From VMDH01 sp038108875 (GTDB lineage: Bacteria; Pseudomonadota; Gammaproteobacteria; Magnimaribacterales; D2472), in assembly GCA_038108875.1 (NCBI GenBank), contig JAYNII010000009.1, positions 1-53,711 of the forward strand: a stretch of DNA of 53,711 bases, read 5' to 3'. A program made the translations under genes and the position numbers. Under the pieces are notes generated by a model. That model searched no databases. It had not been told where the DNA came from and was given only the letters and a program-made list of their open reading frames with translations. Shown piece after piece: positions 1-8,218 of this stretch (position 1 is the first letter of the stretch; every line of letters begins with the position of its first letter).

Positions 1-2
1 AT

Positions 3-1838
3 AAAACTATGTACATTACTGCTCCTTGGAGCGTTGTGCATGCACTGGATGCAATCAGTGGAGAATTAAAATGGACTTATGATCCTAAAGTTGAAAGATC
101 GTGGGCTAGAAATGCTTGCTGCGATGTGGTCAATAGAGGCGCAGCCTATAAAGATGGTAGAGTTTTTTCTGCAACAATTGATGGAAGGTTACTTGCATTA
201 GATGCCATGACTGGCGAGCTAATTTGGGAAACCCTTACTATTGATAAAGACAGACCCTATACCATCACTGGAGCTCCAAGAATTATTGGAAACAAAGTCA
301 TCATTGGTAATGGTGGAGCTGAGCTTGGAGTAAGAGGTTATATAACTGCTTACAATACAGAAGATGGTTCTGAGCTTTGGAGATTCTACACAGTCCCTGG
401 AGATCCTAATTTACCCTTTGAGTCCAATGCTCTAGCTGCAGCTGCAGAGACTTGGTCTGGAGGTAAATGGTGGGAATATGGCGGCGGAGGAACCGTATGG
501 GATTCCATGGCCTATGATGCTGAATTAAATCTTTTGTATATCGGCACTGGGAATGGATCTCCATGGAATAGGTACCAAAGAAGCCCAGGTGGTGGTGACA
601 ATCTTTATTTATCATCCATAGTTGCTTTAAACCCAGAAACTGGTGAGTACGTCTGGCATTATCAAACTACTCCTGGTGATTCTTGGGATTATACAGCTAC
701 CCAACATATGATTCTTACAGATTTAGAAATAGGTGGAGTGATGCGCAAGGTAATTATGCAGGCTCCAAAAAATGGCTTTTTTTATGTAGTTGACAGAACC
801 AACGGTGAATTAATTTCAGCACAAAATTTTGTACCTATGAATTGGGCAACACATGTAGATATGGATACTGGAAAACCAGTTGAAAATCCTGCAACAAATT
901 ATTTTGAAAATCCTGCGCTTGTTACCCCCGGTCCTTTGGGCGGACATAACTGGCAACCAATGTCCTACAGTTCTGATACAGGCCTTGTATACATTCCTGC
1001 TCAAGAAACTATTTTCGTTTATGGGAATGATACTAATTTTGAATATACAAAAGGAGCTTGGAATACTGGAACAAATATTGAGCTTACCTACCTTCCCAAG
1101 GATCCAAACACTTTAGCTATGATTGATCAAGCGACTTTTGGTTATTTGTTAGCATGGGATCCTGTCTCTCAAAGGGAGATTTGGAGAGCCCAATACAAAA
1201 GACCTTGGAGCGGTGGGGTTCTATCTACAGCTGGAAATCTTGTTTTTCAAGGCACTTCTGATGGAAGATTTATTGCATATCAAGCAACTGATGGAAAAAG
1301 TTTGTGGGAAGTAGAATTAGGACAAGGAATTATTGCTCCTCCAATAACTTATAAAGTTGATGGTGTTCAGTACATTGCAGTTCAGGTTGGATATGGGGGC
1401 GCTTACCCATTGGTTGGAGGACTCCCTGCTGAAAACAAAAATCCTGCTCAGAATGGCAGAATGATGGTTTTTAAACTCAATGGAGCAAAAGTTGCAACCG
1501 CCACTAAGGATTTAATTGTTAGCACACCTTATTTGCCAAATCTTTCTGATGATGCAATCACTATCGCTAAAGGCGAGCTTGAATACCATCAGCATTGTCA
1601 ATTTTGTCATGGAGCCGGTGTAATTAGTGGAGGCGTCCTACCTGATCTTCGCTACTTAAACGAAACTAGCCACAAAACGTTCCTTGGAACTGTACTTGGT
1701 GGCATGCATGCAAACACAGGAATGGCTGCTTTCAAAGATTTATTAACTATTGAACAAGCTCAAAATATTCAAGCCTATATAGTCAATCAATCAAAGCTAA
1801 CTGGCGTCTCACCAACAGAGGTATCTTCTGAAGAATAA
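3..1838 (+). CDS. PQQ-dependent alcohol dehydrogenase with C-terminal cytochrome c domain (5' end outside window)
   Basis: Quinohaemoprotein of the methanol/ethanol dehydrogenase family, which oxidises alcohols in the periplasm using PQQ and passes electrons to haem c. The frame is open to the window edge, and the first visible residues correspond to the interior of a propeller blade, so the signal peptide and roughly the first hundred residues are missing. Counting from the ATG at 9, an adjacent Cys-Cys pair (ARNACCDVV, about residues 35-43) matches the vicinal disulfide over PQQ. Blade repeats of the form ALDAxTGExxW follow. A CxxCH haem site (C530, C533, H534) and a later Met-rich stretch (GGMHANTGM) form a fused cytochrome domain. 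The stop overlaps the next ATG by one base. The substrate cannot be told from sequence. Confidence 0.9.
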   Translation, partial: KTMYITAPWSVVHALDAISGELKWTYDPKVERSWARNACCDVVNRGAAYKDGRVFSATIDGRLLALDAMTGELIWETLTIDKDRPYTITGAPRIIGNKVIIGNGGAELGVRGYITAYNTEDGSELWRFYTVPGDPNLPFESNALAAAAETWSGGKWWEYGGGGTVWDSMAYDAELNLLYIGTGNGSPWNRYQRSPGGGDNLYLSSIVALNPETGEYVWHYQTTPGDSWDYTATQHMILTDLEIGGVMRKVIMQAPKNGFFYVVDRTNGELISAQNFVPMNWATHVDMDTGKPVENPATNYFENPALVTPGPLGGHNWQPMSYSSDTGLVYIPAQETIFVYGNDTNFEYTKGAWNTGTNIELTYLPKDPNTLAMIDQATFGYLLAWDPVSQREIWRAQYKRPWSGGVLSTAGNLVFQGTSDGRFIAYQATDGKSLWEVELGQGIIAPPITYKVDGVQYIAVQVGYGGAYPLVGGLPAENKNPAQNGRMMVFKLNGAKVATATKDLIVSTPYLPNLSDDAITIAKGELEYHQHCQFCHGAGVISGGVLPDLRYLNETSHKTFLGTVLGGMHANTGMAAFKDLLTIEQAQNIQAYIVNQSKLTGVSPTEVSSEE

Positions 1839-2611
1839 TGGATGACAAATATTCTATAGCTAAAGATTGGCTTCCAAGGTATACCGGAATGCCAGTAGAT
1901 GGTTTTGGCGATTATATTTTACTGACAAATTTTCAAGACTACGTAGATAATTTTGCTAGCAAGTTTGATGTAGAAATCTTTGGAAAAAATAAACCCATGT
2001 CCTGTGCTACCAATAAAGATGGATTGAGCATTATTAATTTTGGCATAGGTTCACCTAATGCAGCCACCATTATGGATTTGCTGATTGCAAGGCAACCTAA
2101 AGGCGTGCTATTTTTAGGCAAGTGCGGTGGATTAAAAGAAACCAGTGAAATAGGTAACTTAATTTTGCCAATCGCTGCAATAAGAGGAGAGGGGACATCT
2201 AACGACTATTTTCCTCCTGAGGTGCCAGCTCTTCCATCGTTTAAATTACATAAATTTGTATCAGAAAAAATCGTTGAATCAAATATAGACTACCGTACTG
2301 GAGTTATTTACACCACCAACAGAAGAGTATGGGAGCACGATAAAAGATTTTTAAAGAAGCTTAAGCAAACTACTGCAATCGGTGTAGATATGGAAGTTGC
2401 TACCATATTTATTGTAGGCCATTACAATCAAATCGCTAGAGGAGCTCTGATACTTGTCTCCGATGTTCCAGTAACCCCTGACGGTATTAAAACTGAAAAA
2501 TCAGATCGAGAAGTAACTCAAAAATGGGCTGAGCGTCACTTGGACATCGGTATAAGATCTATGACTGAAATTGGTAGATCCGGAGAAAAGATAAAGCATT
2601 TCAGATATTGA
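1838..2611 (+). CDS. amn: AMP nucleosidase, short form
   Basis: Probably hydrolyses AMP to adenine and ribose 5-phosphate (phosphorylase/MTAN fold) in the cytoplasm. At 257 residues it is the short type that lacks the N-terminal regulatory domain of the long enterobacterial Amn. Family-like segments are the glycine-rich FGIGSPNAAT (about residues 67-76), LFLGKCGGL (about 91-99) and a late acidic GVDMEVATIF motif that resembles the ribose-binding Glu region of nucleoside phosphorylases. Its ATG overlaps the stop of the PQQ dehydrogenase (TAATG), so the two are probably translationally coupled. A general purine nucleoside phosphorylase is the main alternative. Confidence 0.8.
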   Translation: MDDKYSIAKDWLPRYTGMPVDGFGDYILLTNFQDYVDNFASKFDVEIFGKNKPMSCATNKDGLSIINFGIGSPNAATIMDLLIARQPKGVLFLGKCGGLKETSEIGNLILPIAAIRGEGTSNDYFPPEVPALPSFKLHKFVSEKIVESNIDYRTGVIYTTNRRVWEHDKRFLKKLKQTTAIGVDMEVATIFIVGHYNQIARGALILVSDVPVTPDGIKTEKSDREVTQKWAERHLDIGIRSMTEIGRSGEKIKHFRY

Positions 2612-2613
2612 GA

Positions 2614-3522
2614 ATGAAGATTCAACAATTTATTAAAGAAGTCAAACACAGTCACCCTGAATTTTTTATTAAATCGACTCTCAAAGGATTTTTATTAATT
2701 GCGCATGCCTGGCTTGTCATTTTAGCTTCTGCTTTTGTCTTCAGTATTTTTCCTAATCTGATCGTTGGCGCATTGGTTGTGTTGATTATTGGTTCAAGAC
2801 AACTTGGAATTGCAGTATTAATGCATGAAGCAGCGCACAGAACCTTGGTAAATGGAAAAAATTTAAATGATTTCTTAGGATCATGGTTTTGTAGTCTGCC
2901 GGTCATATACTCTTTAAAAGATTACCGAGCATACCACTTACAACATCATCAAAACACTCAACAATCAAATGACCCCGATCTTCATCTTTCTAAGAAATTT
3001 CCGGTTACATCTCTAAGTATGGCAAGAAAGTTTATACGAGATCTTTCTGGTCTTACGGGTTTAAAGCTTAGATTTTATCAATTAAGAGGCTTCATTCTTT
3101 CTAATAAAGAATTTATTCAAAAGAGCACATCTTTTGGCAGAGTGTTATTGAGTCAATTAATTCTCTTCGGAATATTTTCAACCCTGTTTAGTTACGAGTA
3201 TTACTTTTATTTTTGGTTGCTGCCGCTTTTAACCTGGTTTCAATTTATAACTAGGGTAAGAAACATCGCAGAACATGCAATGGTATTAGATGATGATAAC
3301 CCTTTACTGCATGCAAGGCACATAGATGCAAATCTAATAGAGAGAGCCTTTTTTGCCCCCTATTTTGTTAACTACCATTTAGAGCACCACCTATTGATGT
3401 CACTCCCTTGTTACAAATTCAAAGTTTTTTATGGAATGCTAGTAAAAAAATTTGGAAAGGATAATTTAGAAACCAAGTCGTCATACTTTGAAGTGGTCAG
3501 AATGGCTGCTTTAGATTCTTAA
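2614..3522 (+). CDS. Membrane fatty acid desaturase family protein
   Basis: Di-iron membrane desaturase or hydroxylase acting on acyl chains or related lipids. The three histidine clusters are present in order: HEAAH (near residues 71-75), HLQHH (108-112) and YHLEHH near residue 255, separated by hydrophobic segments that would form about four membrane helices. The ATG at 2614 is preferred. A TTG at 2608, overlapping the amn stop, would add two residues, and no clear ribosome binding site separates the two. The length of about 300 residues is normal for the family. The gene follows amn directly and overlaps the 3' end of the opposite thioredoxin-like gene by 26 bases. The substrate is unknown; carotenoid or sphingolipid hydroxylation would be alternatives. 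Confidence 0.85.
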   Translation: MKIQQFIKEVKHSHPEFFIKSTLKGFLLIAHAWLVILASAFVFSIFPNLIVGALVVLIIGSRQLGIAVLMHEAAHRTLVNGKNLNDFLGSWFCSLPVIYSLKDYRAYHLQHHQNTQQSNDPDLHLSKKFPVTSLSMARKFIRDLSGLTGLKLRFYQLRGFILSNKEFIQKSTSFGRVLLSQLILFGIFSTLFSYEYYFYFWLLPLLTWFQFITRVRNIAEHAMVLDDDNPLLHARHIDANLIERAFFAPYFVNYHLEHHLLMSLPCYKFKVFYGMLVKKFGKDNLETKSSYFEVVRMAALDS

Positions 3523-3946
3523 ATAAATTTAGATACTCAATTAAAGCGTTTTCGTTCATAGATCTAACTGTTCTAAAGAAGTCGTTACGATCAAGATTAA
3601 TAATGTTTCTATCAATATCAAATATAAACAATCTTGGAATGCCAAGTTGTGCAGAAGGGTCCAACTTTAGGAGCAAATCCATGTTAATTTCATAATTCTC
3701 AACATTGATGAGTAGGAATGTAAAAGCTTGATTAATGGAATCAAGTTTTTGGTAATATTTAATTAGCCCAGCTAGTATTTGGCAATCAGGACACCAATTG
3801 GCTCCAAATACTAAAACAGCTTGTTTTTTTTCTTTTGAGACGTCGTTGATAAAAGTTTTCACTTCCTCATAACTTACTAATCCACCCTGAAAAGCATCAA
3901 CAATCATTTGAGATTGCCATTTTGATAAGGTGTTGTTAGTTTCCAT
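3497..3946 (-). CDS. Thioredoxin-like protein
   Basis: A 149-residue thioredoxin-fold protein without signal peptide, so probably cytoplasmic. The redox motif is WCPDC (C52, C55), and the conserved cis-proline is visible in GIPRLFIFD (P104). About 40 extra residues precede the fold. The CPDC active site differs from classic CGPC and resembles thioredoxin-like reductases with a more specialised role. Its 3' end overlaps the desaturase tail in convergent orientation. It starts 20 bases from the divergent membrane protein at 3967, so any promoter must sit in that gap or in the neighbouring coding sequence. The partner is unknown. Confidence 0.75.
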   Translation of the reverse strand: METNNTLSKWQSQMIVDAFQGGLVSYEEVKTFINDVSKEKKQAVLVFGANWCPDCQILAGLIKYYQKLDSINQAFTFLLINVENYEINMDLLLKLDPSAQLGIPRLFIFDIDRNIINLDRNDFFRTVRSMNENALIEYLNLFKNLKQPF

Positions 3947-3966
3947 TTTTAGATTAATATTGTTTA

Positions 3967-4347
3967 GTGGATAAGTTCTTAAAACTGACTATAGCTATAT
4001 TTTCGATTTATATCCTCTATAACGCAATAGCCTTTATGTTTGATTTCCGTGGTTTAGGATTTCCATGGCTAGATAATGAACTTAAAGCAGAATATATCGA
4101 AAGAGTTTTAGTCCCAACCTTACTGCTAACAGTTTTATATTTTTTAATTAGATTTCTTTCTGGTAAAAACCCTACCTCGACACTATGGCCAGTTTATGTA
4201 ATCCTTAGCTCTTGGTTGATTTGTAATATTTTTGCCTTTTTTTGGTTGCCAAGAAATTTTCCACTTTTGATGGGAATTGTATTTAATGCTTCATTGCTAT
4301 TAATTATTCGATCAGCTCACAATAAACGTAAAAACGAGATATTTTAA
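3967..4347 (+). CDS. Hypothetical four-helix membrane protein
   Basis: I do not recognise the family. The 126-residue product starts at GTG and has about four hydrophobic helices (roughly residues 5-25, 48-66, 76-96 and 98-114), a short loop after helix 1 with aromatic and glycine residues (FDFRGLGFPW), and a basic tail. Its stop overlaps the ATG of the next membrane protein by one base, so the two are likely co-translated. Both look like small DoxX/DUF4345-type inner-membrane proteins, but nothing catalytic is visible. Confidence 0.6.
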   Translation: MDKFLKLTIAIFSIYILYNAIAFMFDFRGLGFPWLDNELKAEYIERVLVPTLLLTVLYFLIRFLSGKNPTSTLWPVYVILSSWLICNIFAFFWLPRNFPLLMGIVFNASLLLIIRSAHNKRKNEIF

Positions 4348-4802
4348 TGATTTGGATAATAAGACTAATTCTTTTTTTATATGCAATTTTATATATAGCT
4401 TTAGGTTGCTGGGCAATTATCGAGCCTGTAAGAATGGAGATTTCTGAGGAGTTACCCTCTTTCATGCAAGCAGTAGGCTTATCGGTAACTGCTCCTATTG
4501 GTTATTCAGAGGTTGCAGGAATATATGGAGGCATCAACGTCATGGTTGGCTTAATCGCATTGATTGGAGTTTTTGCAAGAAGATTTGCTATTTGGGCCAG
4601 CACTTTATTTATTTTCTTAACAGGAAGTATTGCTTTTGGAAGGTACGTGTTATCACTTATACCATCTGCACCCGGTTTTCTTAACACATTCTTTATATTC
4701 GAGGTAGTTTCTTTTTTTGTTTACTTAATCTTTCTAATCTATTTGAATCTACAAGTTAAAAAAAGTAGTAAAAATATAGAGACAGTAAATTCCAATCATT
4801 AA
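4347..4802 (+). CDS. DUF4345-like membrane protein
   Basis: A 151-residue inner-membrane protein with about four helices. The pattern YSEVAGIYGGINVMVG followed by a hydrophobic helix and an LTGSIAFGRYVL segment resembles the DUF4345 family, whose function is unknown. It is coupled to the preceding membrane gene by a TAATG overlap, and its last 54 bases overlap the 3' end of the opposite cation exchanger gene. The family call is by resemblance only. Confidence 0.6.
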   Translation: MIWIIRLILFLYAILYIALGCWAIIEPVRMEISEELPSFMQAVGLSVTAPIGYSEVAGIYGGINVMVGLIALIGVFARRFAIWASTLFIFLTGSIAFGRYVLSLIPSAPGFLNTFFIFEVVSFFVYLIFLIYLNLQVKKSSKNIETVNSNH

Positions 4803-5687
4803 GCATCCACTTAGCTTAAAGATAGATTTTGTAAGCTTGGATTGAGTAAGCGTTACTAAAATAAAAATCCCTGTCAAAGTAAATAAATACCATATGTCTT
4901 TATGAAGAAGTTGAGGATCAATATTCGTTTGTAGATTTAACCCAATGATTGGTATCACTGTAACAATATTGAAAACGTTTGAGCCAAGAATATTTCCAAT
5001 AACCATCTGCCCTTTTTGCTTATAAAGAGCTGCAATGCTGGCAGCTAATTCTGGAAGGCTGGTGCCAAGTGCTATGATCGTTAGGCCTATTATGGTTTCA
5101 GGTATTCCAATCAAAAGCGCGAGTTTTTCTGAATTCTCAACTGTTAATTGAGCACCCCCTATCAGAGCTGCTAAGCTAATTATTGCAATCACGACTTCTC
5201 TTAATTCAAATTTATCAACAACTTGTTGAACATGGTTATCTAAGTTTCTCAAACCAAAAAGAAAAATTAAAAATACAATTAAGAAAACCAATGATTCATA
5301 AAAATTAATGCTTAGATCGATTAGGGATATATATAAAATAATAACCGAGAGAGCGAGACAGATGAGGGGGATTCTTGCACGATCTTTAGTTCCAATAAAT
5401 GCGAACATTGAAACTCCAAAGATCAGTCCAATGTTTGCAATATTAGACCCAATTACAGTTCCTGCTGCAATATTTGCATTATTATTTAGGACGCTCACGA
5501 TACCCACAAAAACTTCTGGAGCAGATGTTCCAAATGCAACTAAGGTCAACCCAATTACTAACTCAGACACGCCGAGTTGAATAGCAATTTTAGAACTGGC
5601 TTCGATAAACCTGTCTGCACCCCAAATTAATAGCACTAGGCCACCCAATAGAAGAGCTGAAATAATTGCTAGATCCATTTGCAGCAT
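4749..5687 (-). CDS. Calcium/sodium antiporter, CaCA family (YrbG-like)
   Basis: A 312-residue inner-membrane cation exchanger with about ten helices. The two inverted alpha repeats typical of CaCA exchangers are clear. The N-terminal one has GLTLVAFGTSAPE followed by GSNIANIG, and the C-terminal one has GLTIIALGTSLPELAAS followed by GNILGSNVFNI. The acidic residue in each GTSxPE motif is expected to coordinate the transported cation. The length matches YrbG. The ATG at 5687 is used; an ATG nine bases in is also possible. Exchange of Ca2+ for Na+ or H+ is inferred from the family. Confidence 0.88.
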   Translation of the reverse strand: MLQMDLAIISALLLGGLVLLIWGADRFIEASSKIAIQLGVSELVIGLTLVAFGTSAPEVFVGIVSVLNNNANIAAGTVIGSNIANIGLIFGVSMFAFIGTKDRARIPLICLALSVIILYISLIDLSINFYESLVFLIVFLIFLFGLRNLDNHVQQVVDKFELREVVIAIISLAALIGGAQLTVENSEKLALLIGIPETIIGLTIIALGTSLPELAASIAALYKQKGQMVIGNILGSNVFNIVTVIPIIGLNLQTNIDPQLLHKDIWYLFTLTGIFILVTLTQSKLTKSIFKLSGCLMIGIYCLYIFTTFFNL

Positions 5688-5740
5688 TTTAAACCATCGT
5701 TAATTAATTTAAACTGATTAATATTCAAGGAAAATGGTCA

Positions 5741-6544
5741 ATGGAAATTAACAGTTTATTTAACATCAGAGGCAAAACAGCAATTGTAACTGGAGGATCT
5801 AGGGGAATCGGAGAAATGATAACAGCTGCTTTCTTGGCCAATGGAGTGAAAACCTACATCACTGCAAGGAAAGCTCCAGCCTTGATGGAAAAAGCAAGCG
5901 AATTATCCAAAAAATTTGGTGGCGAATGCATCCCTATTCCCTGTGACTTAAGTACCAATCAAGGAATACAAGATTTTGTAGCAGAGATTAGAGCTAGAGA
6001 ATCATCTTTAAATTTTTTAATTAATAATGCAGGTGCAGCGTGGGCTCAGCCCTTAATGGAATATTCTGAGGATGGTTGGGATAAGGTGATGGATTTGAAT
6101 GTAAAGAGTCTTTTCTTTCTAACCCAGAAGTTGACCCCGCTCTTATCGGAAAATTCATCCTTTGATAACCCCTCAAAAGTTATAAACATAGGTTCTATTG
6201 ATGGGATTAATACGGCTGCATTTGAAAGCTTTGCCTATAGCGCTTCCAAAGCAGCAGTTCATCATTTAACCAAAGTTTTAGCAGCAAGGCTGATCAAAGA
6301 GAAAATTGTAGTAAACGCTATTGCGCCAGGACCTTTTGCAAGCAATATGCTTGGTTCGGCCGTAGGACATGACTACTCGATTATTGCTCAAAACAATCCT
6401 AGCAAAAGAATTGGAAGCCCAGAGGATATCGGGGGGCTGACAGTATTTTTATGCTCTAGGGCTGGGAATTATATCGTTGGTGAAACTATTACATGTGATG
6501 GAGGATTAGTGGCAAGAGCAGGACATAATCTTAGTAACTCATGA
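5741..6544 (+). CDS. SDR family NAD(P)-dependent oxidoreductase
   Basis: Classical short-chain dehydrogenase/reductase of 267 residues. The cofactor motif is TGGSRGIG (residues 17-24), followed by NNAG (95-98), catalytic Ser152 in GSIDG, and Y166-x3-K170 in YSASKAA. The C-terminal segment IVGETITCDGG is typical of 3-oxoacyl-ACP reductase-like (FabG/RhlG-like) members. It overlaps the following methyltransferase by four bases (ATGA), indicating an operon. Its position outside a fab cluster suggests an accessory reductase of lipids, ketones or alcohols. The substrate cannot be deduced. Confidence 0.88.
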   Translation: MEINSLFNIRGKTAIVTGGSRGIGEMITAAFLANGVKTYITARKAPALMEKASELSKKFGGECIPIPCDLSTNQGIQDFVAEIRARESSLNFLINNAGAAWAQPLMEYSEDGWDKVMDLNVKSLFFLTQKLTPLLSENSSFDNPSKVINIGSIDGINTAAFESFAYSASKAAVHHLTKVLAARLIKEKIVVNAIAPGPFASNMLGSAVGHDYSIIAQNNPSKRIGSPEDIGGLTVFLCSRAGNYIVGETITCDGGLVARAGHNLSNS

Positions 6545-7164
6545 GTATCTATGAAAAATATATACTGCCAAAGTTTTTAGATTTTGCTTGTAACCTGGAA
6601 GGGTTTAAAAATAAGCGCTCTCAAATAGTTCCCCAAGCCTATGGGAATGTATTAGAAATTGGGATTGGCTCAGGTTTAAATCTTGATTTTTATGATTTTA
6701 CCAAAATTACTTCTATAGTTGGTGTTGATCCAGCTATTCGATCGCTTGCTATGGCTAGAGAAAGAGCTCTCAAAAAGGGTGTAAATCATAAATTTAGTTT
6801 CATGGCCTTATCTGCTGAAACCCTACCCTTGAAAGACAATTATTTTGATACTGCCCTAATCGCCTATAGTTTATGTACGATTCCTAATCCAGAGTTGGCA
6901 TTGCATGAAATTAAGAGGGTTTTGAAACCCGAAGGGAAATTGCTTTTTATGGAACATGGTTTGTCTCCTGAAAAAAATATTCAGAAATGGCAGAACAGAT
7001 TAACTCCACATTGGAAAAAACTTGCTGGAGGATGTCACATGAATAGAGACATAGAAGAAATACTTCAGAATGCTGGTTTTAAATTCGAAAAAATAAAAAA
7101 GAAATATATTAAAGGTCCTAAGATTTTGGCGTTTAATTACTATGGGATCGCAAGCAAAACTTAG
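6541..7164 (+). CDS. Class I SAM-dependent methyltransferase
   Basis: A 207-residue methyltransferase of the UbiE/METTL7-like type. Motif I is VLEIGIGSGLN (about residues 37-47), the acidic ribose-binding motif is VGVDP, and the post-motif segment IPNPELALHEIKRVLKPEGKL is characteristic. A later block EHG, then W(x)3LTPHWKKLAGGCHMNRD, is seen in METTL7-type proteins, which methylate thiols or lipids in eukaryotes. It is translationally coupled to the upstream SDR gene and converges on the LysR gene with a four-base overlap. The acceptor substrate is unknown. Confidence 0.82.
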   Translation: MSIYEKYILPKFLDFACNLEGFKNKRSQIVPQAYGNVLEIGIGSGLNLDFYDFTKITSIVGVDPAIRSLAMARERALKKGVNHKFSFMALSAETLPLKDNYFDTALIAYSLCTIPNPELALHEIKRVLKPEGKLLFMEHGLSPEKNIQKWQNRLTPHWKKLAGGCHMNRDIEEILQNAGFKFEKIKKKYIKGPKILAFNYYGIASKT

Positions 7165-8066
7165 GAAGCTTGAGCTTCTTTAAAAGCATCAATAATTAGT
7201 TGTCTCATCCAGATGTGAGAACCATCGTTATCGTCACTGTTATGCCAAATAAGGTATTGCTCTACTGGAGGCAATTCAATAGGAAGTTCTTTGTAATTTA
7301 ATCCATGTTTTTTTGCAAAGCTCCTAGAACAAATCAATACAAGATCTGTATTTCTGACAATTTCTGGGGTAACCAGAAAATGCTGAGCTCTTAGAACTAT
7401 ATCTCTTTGAAGATTAAGTTTCGTTAGCTCAGCATCTATAACTGCCGGACCTCTTTTACGATTAGATATGTTGATAAATTTAAGATCTAAAAGAGCATCT
7501 AAATCAAGATTCTCTAGTTTAGTAAGCGGGTGATTTGCTCTATGAGCACAAACAAAGTGATCAGAAAAAACTTTCTGGAATTTAATATCTTTTGATCTTG
7601 GGATAATCGGATCTACTGCAAAATTAAGCTCATTTGTGGCTAGAGAGTGCACAATGTCTTTTCTAGAAGTGTAGTAGCTCTCTATGACAATCCGTGGAGA
7701 ATTCTTGTTAATAAATTCAAGCAAGAAGGGTAGTATTCTTCCCTCAGAAATATCGTTAAGGGAAATCCTAAAAGTCTTCTCTGAAGAGGTTGGATCAAAT
7801 TCGCCAGGTTGATTGATGCTTCGTTGCATTAAATTTAGAGCGTTCTGGATATCGGATATTATGTTTTCAGTTTTATGAGTTGGTAACATTCCTGAACCAG
7901 TTCTAACAAACAATTCATCATCAAATTTTTCTCGCAATCTTGCTAAAGCATTGGATACAGCGGGTTGAGTAATTCCAACTACCTCTGCCGCTTTAGTAAG
8001 GCTCCCTTCAGTGTAAATAGCATTCATTACAACAAAAAGATTAAGGTCAAAGGCGCTAATCTTCAT
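7161..8066 (-). CDS. LysR-type transcriptional regulator
   Basis: A 301-residue LysR regulator. The N-terminal winged helix-turn-helix (residues about 5-63) contains GSLTKAAEVVGITQPAVSNALARLRE, split by the usual short turn. The rest is a periplasmic-binding-protein-like effector domain of the NodD/LeuO-like type, with a PxxVxxADPIIPR-like hinge. It is divergent from the acyl-CoA dehydrogenase gene across a 152-base gap that contains a perfect inverted repeat, so it probably controls that gene and itself. The ligand is unknown. Confidence 0.9.
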   Translation of the reverse strand: MKISAFDLNLFVVMNAIYTEGSLTKAAEVVGITQPAVSNALARLREKFDDELFVRTGSGMLPTHKTENIISDIQNALNLMQRSINQPGEFDPTSSEKTFRISLNDISEGRILPFLLEFINKNSPRIVIESYYTSRKDIVHSLATNELNFAVDPIIPRSKDIKFQKVFSDHFVCAHRANHPLTKLENLDLDALLDLKFINISNRKRGPAVIDAELTKLNLQRDIVLRAQHFLVTPEIVRNTDLVLICSRSFAKKHGLNYKELPIELPPVEQYLIWHNSDDNDGSHIWMRQLIIDAFKEAQAS

Positions 8067-8131
8067 AATTAAATGTTTATTATTTTTGTTTTAAATGGAT
8101 TGTGATAAAGTGAATCAAGGCTTTCAACAAT

Positions 8132-8148
8132 TGACACTAAAGGTGTCA
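8132..8148. promoter_or_regulatory. Inverted repeat between LysR gene and acyl-CoA dehydrogenase gene
   Basis: TGACAC, five bases, then GTGTCA: a perfect dyad in the 152-base divergent gap, about 70 bases ahead of the acyl-CoA dehydrogenase ATG. LysR regulators usually bind an interrupted dyad in just this setting. A TATATT hexamer at 8177-8182 could be the downstream -10 element, which would place the dyad about 40-57 bases upstream of transcription. Binding is inference. Confidence 0.4.
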
Positions 8149-8218
8149 TTAGTTCCAAGTTAATATTCATGAAGCTTATATTAGCACCTAAATTAACTGA
8201 ATAGTAGGAGAAGGGTAA

